A DNA stretch of 46,919 nt, from assembly GCA_017477335.1 (NCBI GenBank), contig JAFUVY010000030.1, positions 1 through 46,919 on the forward strand. Reading direction: 5' to 3'. The notes beneath the pieces were generated by a model, which saw only the letters and a program-made list of their open reading frames with translations, was not told the DNA's origin and did not search any database. The translations under genes were made by a program, and so were the position numbers. This document shows positions 17,900-26,189 of this stretch, in pieces. Position 1 is the first letter of the stretch; each line of letters opens with the position of its first letter. The DNA is from Bacteroidales bacterium. GTDB lineage: Bacteria; Bacteroidota; Bacteroidia; Bacteroidales; UBA932.

Positions 17900-19129
17900 A
17901 TGCAAAGCATAAAAGAAATACGAGAACAGTTTCCCATCCTTGGCACCAGCGTCAACGGAAAGCCTTTGGTGTATCTGGACAATGCCGCATCGGCCCAGCG
18001 TCCGCAGAGCGTGACCGGGAAGTGGCTGTCTCTTGTGGAGGAGGCCAATGCCAATATCCACAGGGGCCTCCACCGGCTGTCCAATGAGGCAACCCGGGAG
18101 TACGAGGATACCAGGGAGGCGGTAAGGGCGTTCATCAATGCGGAAAGTGCCAGGGAGATAATCTTTACTTCCGGCGCAACTGCGTCCGTCAATCTTGTGG
18201 CTTTTTCTTTTGGGGAAGCTTTTGTCCGGGAAGGGGATGAGGTTATTGTTTCCGCCTCGGAGCATCATTCCAACATAGTTCCCTGGCAGATGATGTGCTT
18301 ACGGCGCAGGGCCTCCCTTAAAGTCCTTGACATTGACAAAAATGGCCTGCTACAGCCCGAAGCTCTGGGAAAATTGATTTCCCAGAAGACAAAAATAATA
18401 GCTATCTCTCAGTGTTCCAATGTTTTAGGTCTTAAAAACGACATTAAATCGCTGGTGCAGACAGCTCACAAAAAAGGAGTTCCCGTGCTTGTTGACGGGG
18501 CCCAGGGCATTGTTCACTCTGCCGTTGACGTCCGGGATCTAGATTGTGACTTCTATGTGTTTTCCGGCCACAAGATGTACGCGGCTACCGGAACCGGTGT
18601 CCTTTACGGAAAACTTAAGTGGCTTCAGGAAATGCCCCCGTACATGGGCGGCGGGGAGATGATCCAAAGCGTCAGTTTTGAAAATACGGTATATGCCCAG
18701 TCCCCGGCAAAATTTGAAGCCGGAACGCAGAACTTCAACTCTGTCCCCACGCTTGTCCCCGCCATGGAATTCCTGAGGAGCGCAAGGGAATCGGCCCTGG
18801 TGGAAAGGGAGCAGGAGAGCATAGTGGAATTTATGCTGGAGCAACTAAGGGCAGACTGTCGTATCCGCCTTTATGGCGACACGGGTCGGAGGGAAGACAA
18901 GATACCGCTGTTTTCAATAGCCGTGGATGGTGCCCACCATGAGGATCTGGCCCTTATCCTGGACAAGATGGGAATAGCAACACGCTCCGGGCAGATGTGT
19001 GCGGAGCCTCTCATGGACCGCCTTGGAGTTACCGGCCTTCTGAGGATATCCTTTGCCCCTTACAACACGCTGGAGGAGGCGGAGTATTTTATCAAGAGTC
19101 TGCGCAGGGCTATAGAAATGCTTATATGA
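17900..19129 (+). CDS. sufS: Cysteine desulfurase SufS
   Basis: The 409-residue PLP enzyme, group II of the NifS family, removes sulfur from cysteine for Fe-S cluster assembly. Visible residues are the PLP lysine in FSGHKMYAATG (near residue 225), the aspartate in VLVDGAQG, SEHHSN for cofactor stacking, and the active-site cysteine in RSGQMCAEP near residue 363. The start is fixed by the family N-terminus IREQFPILG. SufE follows with an ATGATGA junction, so the sulfur acceptor is translationally coupled. sufBCD are not in the window, so the scaffold genes must be elsewhere. The promoter places the transcript start at or next to the ATG. Confidence 0.93.
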   Translation: MQSIKEIREQFPILGTSVNGKPLVYLDNAASAQRPQSVTGKWLSLVEEANANIHRGLHRLSNEATREYEDTREAVRAFINAESAREIIFTSGATASVNLVAFSFGEAFVREGDEVIVSASEHHSNIVPWQMMCLRRRASLKVLDIDKNGLLQPEALGKLISQKTKIIAISQCSNVLGLKNDIKSLVQTAHKKGVPVLVDGAQGIVHSAVDVRDLDCDFYVFSGHKMYAATGTGVLYGKLKWLQEMPPYMGGGEMIQSVSFENTVYAQSPAKFEAGTQNFNSVPTLVPAMEFLRSARESALVEREQESIVEFMLEQLRADCRIRLYGDTGRREDKIPLFSIAVDGAHHEDLALILDKMGIATRSGQMCAEPLMDRLGVTGLLRISFAPYNTLEEAEYFIKSLRRAIEMLI

Positions 19130-19539
19130 TGAGTTTAGAAGAGAGAAAGGCAGCCGTGGTGGAAGAATTTTCCATGTATGACGAATGGCTGGACAAATAC
19201 GAATACCTTATAGAGCTGGGAAAGTCCCTGGAGGAATTCCCGGAGAGTGAAAAGACAGAAGATAATCTTATAAAAGGTTGTCAGTCAAGAGTTTGGCTTT
19301 CCTCTACGGTAGAAGACGGCAAGCTTTTTTTCCGGGCCGACAGCGACGCCATCATCACCAAGGGAATTATCTCCCTTCTGACAGGCGTTTATTCCGGGGC
19401 TACGCCGGCGGAGATATCGGCCGACGATTTTGGCTTTGTGGAAGAGATTGGCCTTAAGGAGAACCTTTCTCCTACAAGGGCAGGGGGGCTGGCGGCCATG
19501 ATTGAGACTATTAAGAAAACTGCACGGGAGAACCTGTGA
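19129..19539 (+). CDS. sufE: Sulfur acceptor protein SufE
   Basis: The 136-residue partner of SufS accepts persulfide sulfur and passes it to the SufBCD scaffold. The acceptor cysteine is Cys51 in NLIKGCQSRVW, the family signature. The C-terminal part (SPTRAGGLAAMIETIKK) matches the SufE/CsdE fold. Two adjacent ATGs (19126 and 19129) overlap the sufS stop; I give the second, and the difference is one residue. It overlaps or abuts the next gene, so the suf genes form one operon. Confidence 0.92.
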   Translation: MSLEERKAAVVEEFSMYDEWLDKYEYLIELGKSLEEFPESEKTEDNLIKGCQSRVWLSSTVEDGKLFFRADSDAIITKGIISLLTGVYSGATPAEISADDFGFVEEIGLKENLSPTRAGGLAAMIETIKKTARENL

Positions 19540-19541
19540 AT

Positions 19542-19922
19542 ATGGCAGAGAACCAAGTACTTACAGCAGAAGACGTAAAGGCGCTGCAACCTTTGTATGC
19601 AGCCGTCATAGCCGCTCTCAAGGAGGTTTATGACCCTGAGATTCCGGTGAATATATATGACCTTGGACTCATTTACGAGCTCAATATCTCCAAGGCCGGG
19701 GAGGTTTCCATCCTCATGACTTTCACGGCCCCCAACTGTCCCATGGCAGACCAGGTGATAGGGGAGGTCCAGAGCGGAGTAGAGAGCGTTCCGGGCGTAA
19801 CAAAATGCACCATAGACCTTACTTTTGAGCCCGAATGGGACAAGAGTATGCTCTCTGAGGAGGCCCGGGTGGAACTGGGTCTGGATTACGACGAGGACGA
19901 TTATTCAAATCTTAACGACTGA
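19542..19922 (+). CDS. sufT: SufT-like DUF59 / MIP18 family Fe-S assembly protein
   Basis: The 126-residue single-domain protein of the DUF59 family is linked to maturation of Fe-S proteins. Family features are DPEIPVNIYDLGLIYEL near residue 35 and the FTAPNCPMADQV motif with the conserved cysteine. The acidic tail (GLDYDEDDYSN) is characteristic of Bacteroidota members. I prefer ATG at 19542, three bases after the sufE stop; a GTG at 19536 would add two residues. Position directly after sufS-sufE supports the assignment. Its stop overlaps the folK start (TGATG). Confidence 0.85.
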   Translation: MAENQVLTAEDVKALQPLYAAVIAALKEVYDPEIPVNIYDLGLIYELNISKAGEVSILMTFTAPNCPMADQVIGEVQSGVESVPGVTKCTIDLTFEPEWDKSMLSEEARVELGLDYDEDDYSNLND

Positions 19923-20404
19923 TGAACTGGGTAGAGGTATATCTTGGACTTGGCTCCAACCTTGGAGACCGTGACCTTAACCTTCTCAGGGCCATGAACC
20001 GCCTGGATCAGGCTCTGGGGAAGCATCCGGAGCGTATTTCCCGCATCGTGGAAACGCCTTCGTGGGGGTTTGACGGCCCGCCTTTCCTGAACATGTGCGT
20101 CCTCTACCGCATTCCCGCCCAGGGGGAACCGGAGCAGCAGGCCCTTTCAATACTCCGCAGTATCAAGGAGATAGAGGCCGATATGGGGCGCATCCCGGAA
20201 CCCATGTACGACGCTGCCGGCCACCGCATATACCATGACCGGATTATAGACATAGACATCCTTTTGTTTGGAACGGAAAAGATTCAGACGCCGGAACTTA
20301 CCGTTCCGCATCCCCTCATCGGCCAGCGTGACTTTGTTAAAAATCCCCTCCTGGAGATTTCCAAACCGGACGTTAGGGACTCTTTTAATGAATTATTTAG
20401 TTAA
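19922..20404 (+). CDS. folK: Hydroxymethyldihydropterin pyrophosphokinase FolK
   Basis: The 160-residue enzyme transfers pyrophosphate from ATP to 6-hydroxymethyl-7,8-dihydropterin in folate synthesis. Seen in sequence: YLGLGSNLGDR at the start, ETPSWGFDGPPFLN for pterin binding, and the signature DRIIDIDILLFG with the metal-binding aspartates, followed by VPHPLIGQRDFVKNPLLEI. Length is typical. It is the last gene of the suf run, joined by a one-base overlap. Beyond it lies the structured inverted-repeat element. Confidence 0.93.
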   Translation: MNWVEVYLGLGSNLGDRDLNLLRAMNRLDQALGKHPERISRIVETPSWGFDGPPFLNMCVLYRIPAQGEPEQQALSILRSIKEIEADMGRIPEPMYDAAGHRIYHDRIIDIDILLFGTEKIQTPELTVPHPLIGQRDFVKNPLLEISKPDVRDSFNELFS

Positions 20405-20413
20405 GAAAATGTT

Positions 20414-20536
20414 AAAAATAACCTGTATCATTTTTATCGCCCATGGCCACCCTCGGCCATGTAAGAGGGAGGGGCCCACGAAGTGGGAGGGGTCGCACCC
20501 CGTGCGACGGCAGGAAAAATGATATAGGTTATTTTT
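20414..20536. repeat. Short inverted-repeat element with three internal hairpins
   Basis: Near-perfect 22-base terminal inverted repeats (20414-20435 and 20515-20536; AAAAATAACC outer ends, one mismatch) enclose a GC-rich core. The core folds into three hairpins: ATGGCC...GGCCAT (20443-20460), CCCAC-GAA-GTGGG (20475-20487) and GTCGCAC-CCC-GTGCGAC (20492-20508). The core carries GGGAGGGGCCC...TGGGAGGGG, shared with the repeat region at 46.5 kb. It has no coding capacity. It resembles a MITE- or REP-like element. No clear target duplication is seen. Confidence 0.6.
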
Positions 20537-20547
20537 CATGGTACGAT

Positions 20548-20586
20548 AAGAGAGATAATCACGATCATAAGAGAGATAATCACGAT
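20548..20586 (+). repeat. Short tandem duplication before glyS
   Basis: AAGAGAGATAATCACGAT occurs twice (20548-20565 and 20569-20586), separated by CAT, giving a 21-base period. It lies in the glyS leader, 34 bases before the ATG. It could be a slipped duplication or part of a leader structure. The function is unknown. Confidence 0.7.
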
Positions 20587-20619
20587 AAAGAATTATTAAT
20601 TAAATCAATAAATCAAAAA

Positions 20620-22158
20620 ATGACACAAGACGAACTTTTTAAGGTGCTGGTAGCCCATTGCAAGGAGTACGGATTTATTTTCCCCTCCAGCGAGATTTAT
20701 GACGGTCTGGCCGCTGTTTACGATTATGGCCAGATGGGCGTACAGCTCAAGAACAACATCAAAAACTACTGGTGGGAGGCAATGACCCGTCTGAACGAGA
20801 ACATCGTGGGTATAGATTCCGCAATCTTCATGCATCCCCGCATCTGGGAGGCTTCCGGCCACGTGAGCGCCTTCAACGACCCTCTCATCGACAACAAAGA
20901 CTCCAAGAAGCGTTACAGGGCTGATGTCCTCATAGAGGATTACCTGGCAAAGATTGAGGAGAAGATAGAGAAGGAAGTGGCCAAGGGCCGCAAGAAGTTC
21001 GGCGAGAGCTTCAACGAGGAGCAGTTCCGAGCCACCAACCCCAATGTCCTCCGCGAAAAGGCCAAGTACGACGAGGTCCACGGCCGTTTCCTCAAGGCCG
21101 AGCAGGCTTCCGACTTTGCAGAATACCGCCAGATTATCATTGACTGCGGCATCGTGTGCCCCATCAGCGGCACCTGCAACTGGACGGAGGTCCGTCAGTT
21201 CAACCTTATGTTCTCCACTTCCATGGGCTCCGTGGCCGATGGCGCCAACACCATCTACCTGCGTCCTGAGACGGCCCAGGGTATCTTCGTGAACTACCTC
21301 AATGTCCAGAAGACCGGCCGTATGAAGATTCCCTTCGGTATAGCACAGATTGGCAAGGCTTTCCGCAACGAGATTGTGGCCCGTCAGTTCATTTTCCGCA
21401 TGAGGGAGTTCGAGCAGATGGAAATGCAGTTCTTCATCAAGCCCGGAACAGAGCTTGATTGGTTTGCAAAATGGAAGGAGAACCGCCTCAAATGGCACGT
21501 AAACCTGGGAATGGGCGCGGAAAACTACCGTTTCCACGACCACGAGAAGCTTGCCCACTACGCAAACGCCGCTACGGATATAGAGTTCAACTTCCCCTTC
21601 GGCTTCAAGGAGCTGGAAGGCATCCACAGCCGTACCAACTTTGACCTTGGCAACCACCAGAAGTTCTCCGGCAAGAAGATTGAGTACTTTGACCCGGAGG
21701 AGAACACCTCCTACACTCCTTACGTGGTGGAGACTTCCATCGGCGTGGACCGTATGGTCCTGGCAGTGCTCTCGCACAGCTACACCGTGGAAAAGCTGGA
21801 AAACGGAGAGGAGCGCGTGGTCATGAGAATCCCCGCCCCGCTTGCCCCTATCAAGGTTGCGGTGATGCCCCTTGTCAAGAAGGACGGCCTTCCGGAGATT
21901 GCCCAGAAGGTGGTGGATCTTCTCAAATACGACTTCTCCTATCAGTACGACGAGAAGGATTCCATCGGCAAGCGTTACCGCAGGCAGGACGCCATCGGCA
22001 CGCCTTTCTGCGTAACCATTGACCACGACACCGTAAACGACGGCTGCGTAACCCTGCGCGACCGCGATTCCATGACTCAGCAGAGGGTGAAGATAGAGGA
22101 CCTGCGCGACATCATAGACGCAAAGGTATCTCTGACCAACCTCCTCAGAAACCTTTAA
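20620..22158 (+). CDS. glyS: Glycyl-tRNA synthetase (dimeric class II type)
   Basis: The 512-residue enzyme charges tRNA-Gly. It is the single-chain alpha2 type, not the alpha2beta2 type. Features are an N-terminal catalytic start (LAAVYDYGQMGVQLKNNIK), motif 2 with FRNEIVARQFIFRMREFEQME, motif 3 with ETSIGVDRMVLAVL, and the C-terminal anticodon-binding domain (APIKVAVMPLVKKDGLPE onward). Start: the ATG at 20620, since the longer frame upstream runs through the repeat element. The leader is unusual (see 20414-20586). Codon use is strongly C-biased, consistent with high expression. The next gene starts 6 bases after the stop. Confidence 0.95.
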   Translation: MTQDELFKVLVAHCKEYGFIFPSSEIYDGLAAVYDYGQMGVQLKNNIKNYWWEAMTRLNENIVGIDSAIFMHPRIWEASGHVSAFNDPLIDNKDSKKRYRADVLIEDYLAKIEEKIEKEVAKGRKKFGESFNEEQFRATNPNVLREKAKYDEVHGRFLKAEQASDFAEYRQIIIDCGIVCPISGTCNWTEVRQFNLMFSTSMGSVADGANTIYLRPETAQGIFVNYLNVQKTGRMKIPFGIAQIGKAFRNEIVARQFIFRMREFEQMEMQFFIKPGTELDWFAKWKENRLKWHVNLGMGAENYRFHDHEKLAHYANAATDIEFNFPFGFKELEGIHSRTNFDLGNHQKFSGKKIEYFDPEENTSYTPYVVETSIGVDRMVLAVLSHSYTVEKLENGEERVVMRIPAPLAPIKVAVMPLVKKDGLPEIAQKVVDLLKYDFSYQYDEKDSIGKRYRRQDAIGTPFCVTIDHDTVNDGCVTLRDRDSMTQQRVKIEDLRDIIDAKVSLTNLLRNL

Positions 22159-22164
22159 TAAGTT

Positions 22165-24372
22165 ATGAAAACATCAAGAGTAATATCGGCCCTGGCGGCA
22201 ATGCTTGTGTGCGTTGCCGCTGCGGCTGCTCCGGTGCAGTTTGGCCGAAAAAGCCGTATCCTGAGCTGGGGACAGAGCCCGGAAGCATCCCGTGCGGCTT
22301 ATTATCTGCAGAAGTACCTGTCGGAAGCAAGTTCGCTGGCCTTTCCGGTAGTGGACGATGTTACCCTTAAACCGGGCGACATTATAATAAACGAGGTGGA
22401 CAACCTCCCGGAGGACGCCTTCCGCATATCGGCCCAGGGGAACAACATTTTCCTGGAAGGACGCGGAAAATCCCTCATTTATGCCGTCTGTGATTTCCTG
22501 GAGCAGGAAATGGGTATGGACTACTGGGGCGACGGGGAATACACCATCGGCCATAAAACCCGCGTGGAGGTGAAAAACCGCACTGAGGTACCGGCTTTCC
22601 GCTACCGCCAGACCAGCCACTGGTGTCTTGGAAACGGCCGCCTGGCCAATTCCGACGCCGGCAAGGTCCTCGGGGCCGATGAGTTCTACCGCCTCTGGTA
22701 CCGCCTGGAAGAGCCCCACGAGCTGTTTGTAAACAATCTCTGGGTCCATACCTGCAACAAACTCCTCCCCGCGTCCCGTTACGGAAAGGAGCACCCGGAG
22801 TACTATGCCTGGTTTGACGGAGCCCGTCATCCCGGCAGTGCCAGCCAGTGGTGCTTCACCAATCCGGAGGTCCTGGAGATAGTCTGCGAGCGTCTGGACA
22901 GCCTTTTCAAGGCTAATCCGCGCCAGAAGATGATCTCCATTTCCCAGAACGACGGCTCCGACACCTATTGCCGCTGCCCCTCCTGCCTTGCCGTAATGGA
23001 GGAAGAGGGGGCGGCTTCAGGTCCTGTCCTGCGTTTTGTGAACGCTGTTGCACGCCGCTTCCCGGATAAGGAAATCTCCACCCTGGCGTATCTTTTTACC
23101 GTGACTCCGCCGGCAAAGACGGTTCCGGAAAAGAACGTCTCCATAATGCTTTGCGACATAGACTGCCGCCGCCAGACCTCCCTGCCGGAGAATCCTTCCG
23201 GAGCGGAGTTTATGAAATGCCTGGAGGGCTGGAGCCGCATTTGCGACAATATTTTCCTCTGGGATTACGGTATCAACTTTGACAACTATCTGTCGCCCTT
23301 CCCCAATCTGCAGACCATAAAGGACAACATGGTAATCTTCCGGGATCACGGGGTAAAGATGCATTTTTCCCAGATTAACAGCTCCCTGGGCGGGGATATG
23401 GCCGAACTCAGGCCCTACCTGGTTTCCAAACTGATGTGGAATCCTTCCGCCAGCCTGGACTCCCTGGAAACGCACTTCTGCGAGTCCTATTACGGAGCCG
23501 CCGCCCCCTATATTCTGAGGTATATACATACCCTGGAAGGAGCCGCCGTGGGTACGGACGTGGACCTCTTTATCTACGATTCTCCCGTTTCCTACAAGGA
23601 AAACATCCTCCGTCCGGCCCTGATGAGGCGTTACAACCGGATGTTTGACGACGCGGAGGCGGCCGTGGCCGATGATCCCGTGAGGCTCAAACGCGTAAGG
23701 CGCACCCGCCTGCCGCTCCAGTACAGCGCCCTGGAAATAGCCAGGACCAATCCCGGGCGGGATGCGAAGGCCGTGTCGGCCGATCTGGAACTCTTCCGCA
23801 GCCGCATCCTGGAGTTTGACGTTCCCACCCTTAACGAAAGGAACAATTCTCCACTTTCCTATTGCGACATGTACAAGGAGCGTTACCTTAAGGACAGCAA
23901 AGCTAACCTTGCAAGCGGTAAGCCCGTGACTTACATCCTGCCTCCCCATAAACGCTATGAATCTCTCTCCCGGACGGCTCTTACGGACGGCCTTTACGGC
24001 GGAACCGGTTACGTGGAGAACTGGGTAGGCTGGGAAGGAAATGATGCGGAGTTTGTAATAGATCTTGGCCAGGTACACTTTATAAGCAAGGTGGGTACGG
24101 ATTTCCTCCGCCAGATAGGCGGATGGGTCCTGGAGCCTCTTGGAGTGGATTATTATGTATCCCTTGACGGGGAGCAGTATTCCCTCTTTGGCAGCGTGGA
24201 TAACCCGGAAAACCGGGACGGCACCATAGGTTTCAAAGCCCTTGAAGCCACCGGCGGAGCCAGTGCCAGGTACATTAAAGTCCATGTCCGCGGACAGAAT
24301 GTCTGCCCCGAATGGCATTACGGCGTGGGCAATCCCTGTTGGTTCTTTATAGATGAAGTATGGGCCGAGTAG
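22165..24372 (+). CDS. Secreted DUF4838 protein with C-terminal F5/8-type (discoidin-like) domain
   Basis: The 735-residue exported protein has a signal peptide in the first ~22 residues (ending AAAAAP). An alpha-glucuronidase-like N-terminal domain is followed by the DUF4838 region with the characteristic ISISQNDGSDTYCRCPSC motif near residue 265. The C-terminal ~140 residues (LTDGLYGG, WVGWEGNDAEFVIDLG, ARYIKVHV) look like an F5/8-type carbohydrate-binding domain. DUF4838 proteins sit among glycoside hydrolases in Bacteroidota and have a TIM-barrel-like architecture. Substrate is not known. It overlaps the following regulator gene by 13 bases, which suggests they are made together. Likely envelope or extracellular glycan processing. 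Confidence 0.8.
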   Translation: MKTSRVISALAAMLVCVAAAAAPVQFGRKSRILSWGQSPEASRAAYYLQKYLSEASSLAFPVVDDVTLKPGDIIINEVDNLPEDAFRISAQGNNIFLEGRGKSLIYAVCDFLEQEMGMDYWGDGEYTIGHKTRVEVKNRTEVPAFRYRQTSHWCLGNGRLANSDAGKVLGADEFYRLWYRLEEPHELFVNNLWVHTCNKLLPASRYGKEHPEYYAWFDGARHPGSASQWCFTNPEVLEIVCERLDSLFKANPRQKMISISQNDGSDTYCRCPSCLAVMEEEGAASGPVLRFVNAVARRFPDKEISTLAYLFTVTPPAKTVPEKNVSIMLCDIDCRRQTSLPENPSGAEFMKCLEGWSRICDNIFLWDYGINFDNYLSPFPNLQTIKDNMVIFRDHGVKMHFSQINSSLGGDMAELRPYLVSKLMWNPSASLDSLETHFCESYYGAAAPYILRYIHTLEGAAVGTDVDLFIYDSPVSYKENILRPALMRRYNRMFDDAEAAVADDPVRLKRVRRTRLPLQYSALEIARTNPGRDAKAVSADLELFRSRILEFDVPTLNERNNSPLSYCDMYKERYLKDSKANLASGKPVTYILPPHKRYESLSRTALTDGLYGGTGYVENWVGWEGNDAEFVIDLGQVHFISKVGTDFLRQIGGWVLEPLGVDYYVSLDGEQYSLFGSVDNPENRDGTIGFKALEATGGASARYIKVHVRGQNVCPEWHYGVGNPCWFFIDEVWAE

Positions 24373-25217
24373 TCGTTATTATCGTTTCCCTTCTGGCTCT
24401 GCTATCCTGTTCCCGTAACGCTGAGCTTGACCGTGCGGAAGCCCTTGTCCGGGACTATCCGGACAGCGCCCTTGCCGTCCTTGACGGTGTGGACAGGACT
24501 TCTTTGAGCCGGAGGGAAGCGGCTCGGTACGACTATCTTAGCGCGGACGCCTTCTACAATACCTATTATTTCCTGGACGACGCCCATTCCTCCGCCCTTT
24601 CCAGGGCCTATCATTACAGGGAAGAGCAGCGCGCCGCCACGGCCAATCTGGCAATGTTCATATCGGCCATACTGGCAACTCTGGTGCTTTATTTCTGGGC
24701 CAAGAAGATTCAGGCTCAGAAGCAGCTGCTGGAGCAGAAGGCGGAAAATGAAAGGCTGCTTTCTGCGGCAGAGGATCTGAGAACCAGGCTGGGTTTGCTC
24801 AGAAAGGCGGAAAAACGCTCCGGCGCAGCCCTGTCGGCAGACACCCTTGACCGCCTTTGCGAGCAGTACTATATATATGAAGGTACGGACAATCTGCAAC
24901 CGCGTATTCTCAAGGAAGTCCGTTCCATAGTTGACGGACTTCGCAGCGACCCTTCCGTCCGAAGGAGCATAGAGCAGGCTCTTGACGGCAGCAATGACGG
25001 CGTCATGACTTCACTCCGGAAGGACTTTGGCAAGTGGAAGGATGAGGATTTCCAGCTGTTCTCCTTTGTTGCTGCAGGGTTCTCGCCCACTACTATTTCC
25101 ACTCTCCTGGAAAAAGACAAGCCGTATGTCTATAACAGGGTTTACCGCCTGAAAGAGCGTATCAAGGCCTCCGATGCTGCAAGGAAGGACGACTACCTGT
25201 CGCTTCTGAACGGCTGA
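24360..25217 (+). CDS. Shortened membrane-bound TPR/coiled-coil regulator with C-terminal HTH-like domain
   Basis: The 285-residue protein begins with a lipoprotein signal (IIVSLLALLSCSRN, Cys17). A short helical stretch with TPR-like text (EALVRDYPDSALAVLDGVD) follows, then one membrane segment (LAMFISAILATLVLYFWA, near 98-115), a coiled coil (about 118-150), and a C-terminal domain with FVAAGFSPTTISTLLEKDK near 235-255 that looks like a LuxR-type HTH. Bacteroidota regulators of this plan (DUF6377-like) usually have several TPRs before the membrane segment and are about 500 residues or longer. Here most TPRs are missing, as if deleted in frame. The output could still bind DNA; the sensor part is reduced. 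Confidence 0.65.
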   Translation: MGRVVVIIVSLLALLSCSRNAELDRAEALVRDYPDSALAVLDGVDRTSLSRREAARYDYLSADAFYNTYYFLDDAHSSALSRAYHYREEQRAATANLAMFISAILATLVLYFWAKKIQAQKQLLEQKAENERLLSAAEDLRTRLGLLRKAEKRSGAALSADTLDRLCEQYYIYEGTDNLQPRILKEVRSIVDGLRSDPSVRRSIEQALDGSNDGVMTSLRKDFGKWKDEDFQLFSFVAAGFSPTTISTLLEKDKPYVYNRVYRLKERIKASDAARKDDYLSLLNG

Positions 25218-25251
25218 TTTTTGGTGGTTATCGGCGTTTTTTACCCGCACT

Positions 25252-25278
25252 GCGAGAATTTAGAAAATTCGCGCTTTT
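25252..25278 (+). terminator. Possible terminator after the regulator gene
   Basis: GCGAGAATTT and AAATTCGCGC form a hairpin with a bulged A and a short loop, followed by TTTTG. The T run is short, so the call is weak. Confidence 0.35.
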
Positions 25279-25314
25279 GTAACGGGTTGAATATCAGCTA
25301 TTTGTAAAATACTG

Positions 25315-25344
25315 TTTGCGAGATTTAAAAAAGGCATATTTTTG
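25315..25344 (+). promoter_or_regulatory. Promoter of tonB
   Basis: TTTG (25315-25318) and a perfect -7 element TATTTTTG (25337-25344) are 18 bases apart, 64 bases before the tonB ATG. A second, weaker candidate (AACTTTGC) lies at about 25367. The rest of the 190-base gap holds only the weak hairpin listed above. Confidence 0.55.
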
Positions 25345-25407
25345 CTTCCTTGAATTTGATTTCCCAACTTTGCATCCGGACAACAACAACTAAAAAGCAA
25401 CAATATC

Positions 25408-26103
25408 ATGGAAGTAAAGAAATCACCCGAAGCCAGCCTTGAAAACAAAAGGCTCCTTCTGCTTGAGATTGGACTGGTGATTGCACTTGTATTCGTTTAC
25501 ATTGCATTCAACATCTCTTCCAAGGACGACGGCAGTTCCTCCATGCTGGTGGACAACACCCAGGTCCTGGTAGAAGAAGAAATGGTAGCTATCCAGAACG
25601 AACTCCCTCCGCCCCCGCCCGAGGCTCCTCAGGTTCCCGTCCTCTCTGACCAGATTGACATCGTGGACGACGACATCAAGCTTGATGACGACACCTTCCT
25701 CAACCTGGAAGACGACAACACCGCAATTGAGATTCAGGACTATAAGGAGGCCGTGGTAGAAGAGCAGGAAGAAGAAGAGGAAGCAATTCCTTTCCAGCTG
25801 GTGGAACAGAAGCCTTCCTTCAACGGCGGAGACGCCAACGAGTTCTCCAAGTGGGTTAACTCCCGTCTGGTTTATCCCGAGATTGCAAAGGAAAACGGCG
25901 TTCAGGGTCGTGTTACCCTTCAGTTCACCGTAGAGGCCGACGGCCGCGTTACCAACGTTAAGGTTCTCCGTGGCGTAGATCCTTCCCTTGACGCAGAAGC
26001 AAAGAGGGTTGTATCAAGCTCCCCCAAGTGGAAGCCCGGCCGCCAGAGAGACCGCGCCGTTAAGGTTACCTACACCTTCCCCGTGATTTTCCAGCTTAGA
26101 TAA
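25408..26103 (+). CDS. tonB: Energy transducer TonB
   Basis: The 231-residue inner-membrane protein couples the proton gradient to outer-membrane TonB-dependent receptors. A single membrane anchor lies at about 16-36 (LLLLEIGLVIALVFVYIAF). A short proline run (LPPPPPEAP) and a strongly acidic linker (VVEEQEEEEEAIPFQLVE) span the periplasm. The C-terminal TonB box-binding domain (about 145-231) includes YPEIAKENGVQGRVTLQFTV and ends TYTFPVIFQLR. It has its own promoter and a terminator before the receptor operon. Its location directly upstream suggests it energises the next gene's receptor, though TonB proteins can be shared. exbB/exbD are not in the window. Confidence 0.9.
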   Translation: MEVKKSPEASLENKRLLLLEIGLVIALVFVYIAFNISSKDDGSSSMLVDNTQVLVEEEMVAIQNELPPPPPEAPQVPVLSDQIDIVDDDIKLDDDTFLNLEDDNTAIEIQDYKEAVVEEQEEEEEAIPFQLVEQKPSFNGGDANEFSKWVNSRLVYPEIAKENGVQGRVTLQFTVEADGRVTNVKVLRGVDPSLDAEAKRVVSSSPKWKPGRQRDRAVKVTYTFPVIFQLR

Positions 26104-26129
26104 AATCATTATTTATTGGTATTTCGGGA

Positions 26130-26173
26130 GTGCGAAAGTCTTATTACTTTTGCACTCCTGAATTTTTTAGGAC
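26130..26173 (+). terminator. Hairpin terminator of tonB overlapping the receptor-operon promoter
   Basis: GAGTGCGAAAG and CTTTTGCACTC form an 11-base-pair stem (one G-T pair) with an 8-base loop, followed by CTGAATTTTTTAGG with a six-T run. The right arm contains TACTTTTG (26145-26152), a perfect -7 element, with TTTC at 26122 as a possible -33 box (19-base spacing). The same bases therefore end tonB and start the operon. Confidence 0.6.
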
Positions 26174-26189
26174 ACCCAGTTAGTCAGCA

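Noticed and set aside
20443..20619. Coding extension of glyS upstream through the repeat element
   Set aside because: The family N-terminus starts at MTQDELF (20620); the upstream frame only translates hairpins and a tandem repeat.
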